A stretch of DNA of 17,942 nt from RGIG8775 sp045537235 (lineage in GTDB: Bacteria > Bacillota > Clostridia > Oscillospirales > CAG-272): assembly GCA_045537235.1 (NCBI GenBank), contig JAZSPB010000069.1:1-17942 (forward strand), read 5' to 3'. A model generated the notes under the pieces. It saw only the letters and a program-made list of their open reading frames with translations. It did no database searches and was not told the origin of the DNA. The position numbers and the translations under genes are program-made. Positions 15,083-17,942 of this stretch are shown in pieces (positions within the stretch are counted from its first letter, which is position 1; every line of letters starts with the position of its first letter).

Positions 15083-15874
15083 TTGGCGATTGGTTATAAG
15101 TTGACGGGAAGAAATTTTGCAAAGACCACGGGATGGATTCCCGAGTTAAGCCGCATGGTAGATCCTGTCGGAATTCTTTGGTTGGATGAAATGGATGTGC
15201 CGCACAACTCTCCGCTGGCGGAACGGTATCATGAATTGTTAAAGCAAGAATTGGGTATTGATGTGGTTGCCAGTCATGCGTGTATCCCCATCAGCCAGTT
15301 GGTCATTCATCTGTGGATCACAAAGAAAGACCCTGTTTTCCGAAAAACAGAGGTGCCGGAGGAAGCGGTTTCGGGGGACAAATTTTGCGACTGCGCAGTA
15401 AGATGTCTCAAGCAACTTCTTGCCGAGAACGACATTTTTTTGCCGAGCAGGGAGCAACTTTTGGCACAACCCCAATTGCCGAAGTCATATATTGAGCAAA
15501 GGATCCCCGATGCGTGCCTTTGCGTATATTCTTATGAACGGGAAATATACAATTATTTCATGCACAGTGCGAAGGACGAGATCAACCAACTGATCCGCCG
15601 CCGTTTTGCGTACTGGGATGTGGAGTGTATGTTTACCACGACGGAGAGTTTTCGCGTTTGCGAGAATCAAAAGCACATTTTTATGTTCCGTTGTCAATAC
15701 GATATCGAACATGCAAAGAGGGATGGCATTCTTGATACCTTGCTGGAGGAGGCTTATAAAATCGTGAAAAAGCACGATAAACACGGCACGGTGACGCGAG
15801 AAACATATGATCCCGATATTGTATCCCGTGATCGGTTCAGCGGAGAAATGCTGTTTAATATGGCGCGTGATTAG
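15083..15874 (+). CDS. Protein of unknown function, first of two tandem paralogs
   Basis: 263 aa, not recognised. No signal peptide or membrane helix is visible; it looks like a soluble mixed alpha/beta protein. It begins with TTG at 15083 behind GAGGGGGGAG (15069-15078); no ATG occurs before the WIPELSR segment that aligns with the N-terminus of the second paralog, so a TTG start is needed. Shared landmarks are IPELSR, a LWLDE motif, PLAERYH, an IHLWI segment, FLPSREQ(L/I)LA, and a C-terminal block from RRRFAYWDVECMF to GEMLFNMARD (about 172-263). The N-terminal two thirds is roughly half identical to the paralog, and the C-terminal block almost identical. It is driven by a perfect-consensus promoter with an operator-like dyad and followed after 12 nt by its paralog. 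Confidence 0.8.
   Translation: MAIGYKLTGRNFAKTTGWIPELSRMVDPVGILWLDEMDVPHNSPLAERYHELLKQELGIDVVASHACIPISQLVIHLWITKKDPVFRKTEVPEEAVSGDKFCDCAVRCLKQLLAENDIFLPSREQLLAQPQLPKSYIEQRIPDACLCVYSYEREIYNYFMHSAKDEINQLIRRRFAYWDVECMFTTTESFRVCENQKHIFMFRCQYDIEHAKRDGILDTLLEEAYKIVKKHDKHGTVTRETYDPDIVSRDRFSGEMLFNMARD
15737..15872 (+). repeat. 136-nt identical direct repeat, copy 1 (3' end of first paralog)
   Basis: Identical base for base to 16502-16637, offset 765 nt, including all synonymous positions. Identity falls immediately upstream (about a dozen changes in the preceding ~140 nt) and further still in the 5' halves. The repeat ends within the stop codon (TAG here, TGA in the second gene). Confidence 0.95.
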
Positions 15875-15886
15875 GGGGATATAGCT

Positions 15887-16639
15887 ATGAAAGAACAAAA
15901 ATATATTCCCGAACTCAGTCGCGTAGATCGCTACGGCAGCCTTTGGTTGGACGAAAAAGATTGCCCTTGCAACACACCGTTGGCGGAACGGTATCATAAA
16001 TTATTAGGAGACGAGTTGAGATTGAATGTGGTGGGTAGCCATGCGTATTTTGCGTTGGATCAACTATCAATTCATTTATGGATATCAAAAAGCAATCCTG
16101 ATTCTTTCCAAGTAGAAACACCGTTTCATACCCGTACGGGGGATGAGCTTTGTGATCGTGCAGTGGAATGCCTTAAGAGGATCCTTTCCGAAGAAGGTGT
16201 CTTTTTGCCGAGCAGAGAACAGATATTGGCCGAGTATGCAAAACGGAATCAAAGTTTTGCGAAGGAAGGCCCCGATTCTTGCCTTTATATATACTCCTAT
16301 GATTGGGAGATATACAGTACCTTTATGTACGAGGCAAAAGAGGAGATCAACCGACTGATTCGCCGTCGTTTTGCGTACTGGGATGTGGAGTGTATGTTTA
16401 CCACCACGGAGAGCTTTCGCGTTTATGAGAATCAAAAGCACGTTTTTGTGTTCCGTTGTCAATACGATATCGAACGCGCAAAGAGGGACGGCATTCTCGA
16501 CACCTTGCTGGAGGAGGCTTATAAAATCGTGAAAAAGCACGATAAACACGGCACGGTGACGCGAGAAACATATGATCCCGATATTGTATCCCGTGATCGG
16601 TTCAGCGGAGAAATGCTGTTTAATATGGCGCGTGATTGA
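15887..16639 (+). CDS. Protein of unknown function, second of two tandem paralogs
   Basis: 250 aa, not recognised; paralog of the preceding gene. It starts MKEQKYIPELSR, 13 residues shorter at the N-terminus than the first copy. The ribosome binding site AGGGGG overlaps the first gene's stop region, so the two are probably co-translated. It shares LWLDE, PLAERYH, IHLWI, FLPSREQILA and YSYDWEIY segments. The final ~92 residues differ from copy 1 at only about four positions (Cys/Tyr, Ile/Val, Met/Val, His/Arg). No catalytic motif is evident; conserved aromatic/charged runs (FAYWDVECMF, RCQYDIE) suggest a folded domain. A bidirectional terminator lies 8 nt after the stop. Pairing of the two products as a heteromer is possible but unproven. 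Confidence 0.85.
   Translation: MKEQKYIPELSRVDRYGSLWLDEKDCPCNTPLAERYHKLLGDELRLNVVGSHAYFALDQLSIHLWISKSNPDSFQVETPFHTRTGDELCDRAVECLKRILSEEGVFLPSREQILAEYAKRNQSFAKEGPDSCLYIYSYDWEIYSTFMYEAKEEINRLIRRRFAYWDVECMFTTTESFRVYENQKHVFVFRCQYDIERAKRDGILDTLLEEAYKIVKKHDKHGTVTRETYDPDIVSRDRFSGEMLFNMARD
16502..16637 (+). repeat. 136-nt identical direct repeat, copy 2 (3' end of second paralog)
   Basis: Identical to 15737-15872. The sharp change from identity to divergence within one gene suggests recent gene conversion or a recombination tract rather than uniform divergence after duplication. Confidence 0.95.
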
Positions 16640-16646
16640 AAATAAA

Positions 16647-16687
16647 AAATGCACCCATGACCGATTGTCGCGGGTGCATTTGTCTTT
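16647..16687. terminator. Bidirectional terminator between paralog pair and uxuA
   Basis: AAATGCACCC (16647-16656) pairs with GGGTGCATTT (16672-16681). The minus strand continues into TTTTTTATTTT, a strong tract for uxuA. The plus strand continues GTCTTTT, adequate for the paralog unit. Confidence 0.85.
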
Positions 16688-16694
16688 TATGAAA

Positions 16695-17738
16695 TTACTT
16701 CTCGAAAGCCTCAAACAGACCGTTGATGTAAGCGGCTCCCAGTGCGCGGTCAAACAGACCGTATCCGGGCTTGCCGGTCTCGCCCCAGATCATACGACCG
16801 TGGTCGGGACGGACATAACCGTCGAAGTTGTTCTCGGCCAGTGCCTTGACGATCTCGCGGATGTCAAGCGAGCCGCAGGACGAAAGGTGTGCGCGCTCCT
16901 CAAAGGAACCGTCCTCCATGATCTTGACATTACGAATGTGCATGAACGCGATTCTGTCCATAGCCGCATACTTGCGAACCATAGCAACCACATCATTGGA
17001 AGCGGCACATCCAAGGCTACCCGTACACAGGCAAAGGCTGTTGGCGGGGCTGTCAACGATCTTGAGGAATCGGTCGAGATTCTCCTCGCAGGTGATGATG
17101 CGGGGAAGACCGAAGATGGGGTAGGGCGGATCGTCGGGATGGATGGCCATTCTTACACCGCACTCCTCAGCTACGGGGATGACCTTCTTGAGGAACTTTT
17201 CCAAGTTTGCCCAAAGACCGTCCTCGCCAAGCTCACCGTAAGCGGTGATCAGCTCGCGAACCTCCTCCTGGGTGTAGCTGGAGTCCCAACCGGGCAAGTG
17301 GATATCATCCTTGAGAGGGTCAAGACCTCTCATCTGATCCCAATACATAACAAGGCTGGTAGACCCGTCGGGCGCTTTCTTGTCAAGCTGTGTACGGGTC
17401 CAGTCAAAGACGGGCATGAAGTTGTAGGTCACGCACTTTACACCGTACTTGGCGCATCTTCTGATGTTCTCGCAGTAAACCTCAAGCAGCTCATCCACGT
17501 TGTTGCGACCAAGCTTGATGTCCTCATGAACGGGAATGGATTCTACCACGTCAAATACAAGACCGTGATCCTCGCACTGCTTTTTCATCTTGGCAAGGCT
17601 CTCCTCGCCCCAAACACCGCCGGGCTTTACGTCATACACCGCCGAAACGATGGAACGCATACCGGGGATCTGCGAAATGTACTCAAGAGACACGGGATCG
17701 CTCTCGCCGTACCAACGGAAAGAAAGTTTCATTTTCAT
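16695..17738 (-). CDS. uxuA: Mannonate dehydratase
   Basis: 347 aa, matching the Gram-positive UxuA size. It dehydrates D-mannonate to 2-keto-3-deoxy-D-gluconate in glucuronate degradation, using a divalent metal (Mn or Fe) in a xylose-isomerase-like TIM barrel. Visible family features are FRWYGESDPVSLEYISQIPG near the N-terminus, YNFMPVFDWTRT (105-116), and candidate metal ligands His200 (AIHPDDPP), Cys238 (CLCTGSLG), His267 (MHIRN) and Asp312-His313 (VRPDHGR), all expected in UxuA. GAGGA precedes the ATG; a second Met two codons later is also possible. It has its own perfect-consensus promoter and terminator. No uxaC, uxaB/uxuB, kdgK or kdgA is in the window, so the rest of the pathway must lie elsewhere or beyond the end. 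Confidence 0.96.
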   Translation of the reverse strand: MKMKLSFRWYGESDPVSLEYISQIPGMRSIVSAVYDVKPGGVWGEESLAKMKKQCEDHGLVFDVVESIPVHEDIKLGRNNVDELLEVYCENIRRCAKYGVKCVTYNFMPVFDWTRTQLDKKAPDGSTSLVMYWDQMRGLDPLKDDIHLPGWDSSYTQEEVRELITAYGELGEDGLWANLEKFLKKVIPVAEECGVRMAIHPDDPPYPIFGLPRIITCEENLDRFLKIVDSPANSLCLCTGSLGCAASNDVVAMVRKYAAMDRIAFMHIRNVKIMEDGSFEERAHLSSCGSLDIREIVKALAENNFDGYVRPDHGRMIWGETGKPGYGLFDRALGAAYINGLFEAFEK

Positions 17739-17756
17739 AGCAATATCCTCTTCTTG

Positions 17757-17774
17757 TTTGAAAATTTTGTCAAA
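17757..17774. promoter_or_regulatory. Possible operator in the uxuA leader
   Basis: TTTGA (17757-17761) and TCAAA (17770-17774) form an AT-rich inverted repeat between the uxuA transcription start and its ribosome binding site. A repressor of hexuronate genes could bind here, but the sequence is simple and chance is likely. Confidence 0.2.
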
Positions 17775-17789
17775 ATATTTCCACCTTCT

Positions 17790-17818
17790 ATTATAATCTA
17801 TAATTTACCTGATGTCAA
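17790..17818 (-). promoter_or_regulatory. Perfect-consensus promoter of uxuA
   Basis: On the minus strand TTGACA (17813-17818), a 17-nt spacer and TATAAT (17790-17795). The transcription start would be near 17783, giving a leader of about 45 nt. Confidence 0.9.
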
Positions 17819-17845
17819 GAGCCTTTTGCAAGCATTTTTGACCGC

Positions 17846-17938
17846 GCGCCTGCGGGCGGGGGAGGTCGCTTTTTTGAAAAAAAGCTCCGCAAAAAACTTT
17901 TGATCCGCGCCCTTTTTGTAGTTTGAGCGAACATAGCG
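17846..17938 (-). repeat. Dispersed intergenic repeat, right copy (inverted)
   Basis: Reverse complement of 51-142 with a few substitutions and length changes in the A/T runs and the GC-rich tail. It lies just upstream of the uxuA promoter, as the left copy lies upstream of the asnS promoter. The window ends 4 bases beyond it, so the palindromic partner arm, if present, is cut off. Confidence 0.8.
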
Positions 17939-17942
17939 AGAC

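Noticed and set aside
16572..17903. 443-codon frame antisense to uxuA
   Set aside because: Runs through a terminator, uxuA and its promoter; uxuA matches its family along its full length.
1..17942. CRISPR array, tRNA, rRNA, prophage or insertion-sequence transposase
   Set aside because: No regularly spaced repeats, no tRNA or rRNA core sequences, and no transposase, integrase or phage structural genes were found on either strand.

Overview
The window looks like a chromosomal fragment of an anaerobic, low-to-mid GC Clostridia-type Firmicute, probably from an uncultured gut lineage. The evidence is strong AGGAGG-type ribosome binding sites, several TTGACA-N17-TATAAT promoters, and a typical Firmicute gene set: DUF512 radical SAM protein next to Der, YugP-like peptidase, UgtP-like glycosyltransferase, DUF1292 protein and a YdjI/YdjG/YdjH-like cassette. 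Species cannot be named from this sequence. The two ends carry the same ~92-nt element in opposite orientation, so the window may be a metagenomic contig that broke at a dispersed repeat (inference).

Layout. 1-275: repeat element and asnS promoter. 276-2501 (+): asnS, a hairpin, then a secreted-type-fold esterase lacking a signal peptide. 2502-3363: convergent intergenic region with two strong hairpin terminators and no convincing gene. 3364-6433 (-): three-gene cassette of an SPFH protein with three zinc ribbons, a zinc-ribbon membrane protein and a signal-peptide TPM-domain protein, resembling the B. subtilis ydjGHI envelope-stress genes. 6471-6700 (-): structured leader or ncRNA ending in an intrinsic terminator only 37 nt before that cassette, with a possible antiterminator. 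6751-7047 (-): DUF1292 protein with its own promoter. 7153-14850 (-): tight seven-gene operon, in transcription order DUF512 radical SAM protein, der, HAD hydrolase, obg, UgtP-like glycosyltransferase, YugP-like membrane metallopeptidase, hemW. 15001-16639 (+): perfect-consensus promoter driving two tandem paralogs of unknown function with identical 3' ends. 16647-16687: bidirectional terminator. 16695-17738 (-): uxuA mannonate dehydratase with a perfect-consensus promoter. 17846-17938: inverted copy of the left-end repeat.

How it fits together. The seven-gene operon joins ribosome-assembly GTPases (Der, Obg) with membrane-lipid glycosylation, membrane proteolysis and heme chaperoning, so it is mostly housekeeping. 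The least explained parts are the tandem paralog pair with its operator-like dyad, and the attenuator-like leader of the SPFH/zinc-ribbon/TPM cassette.
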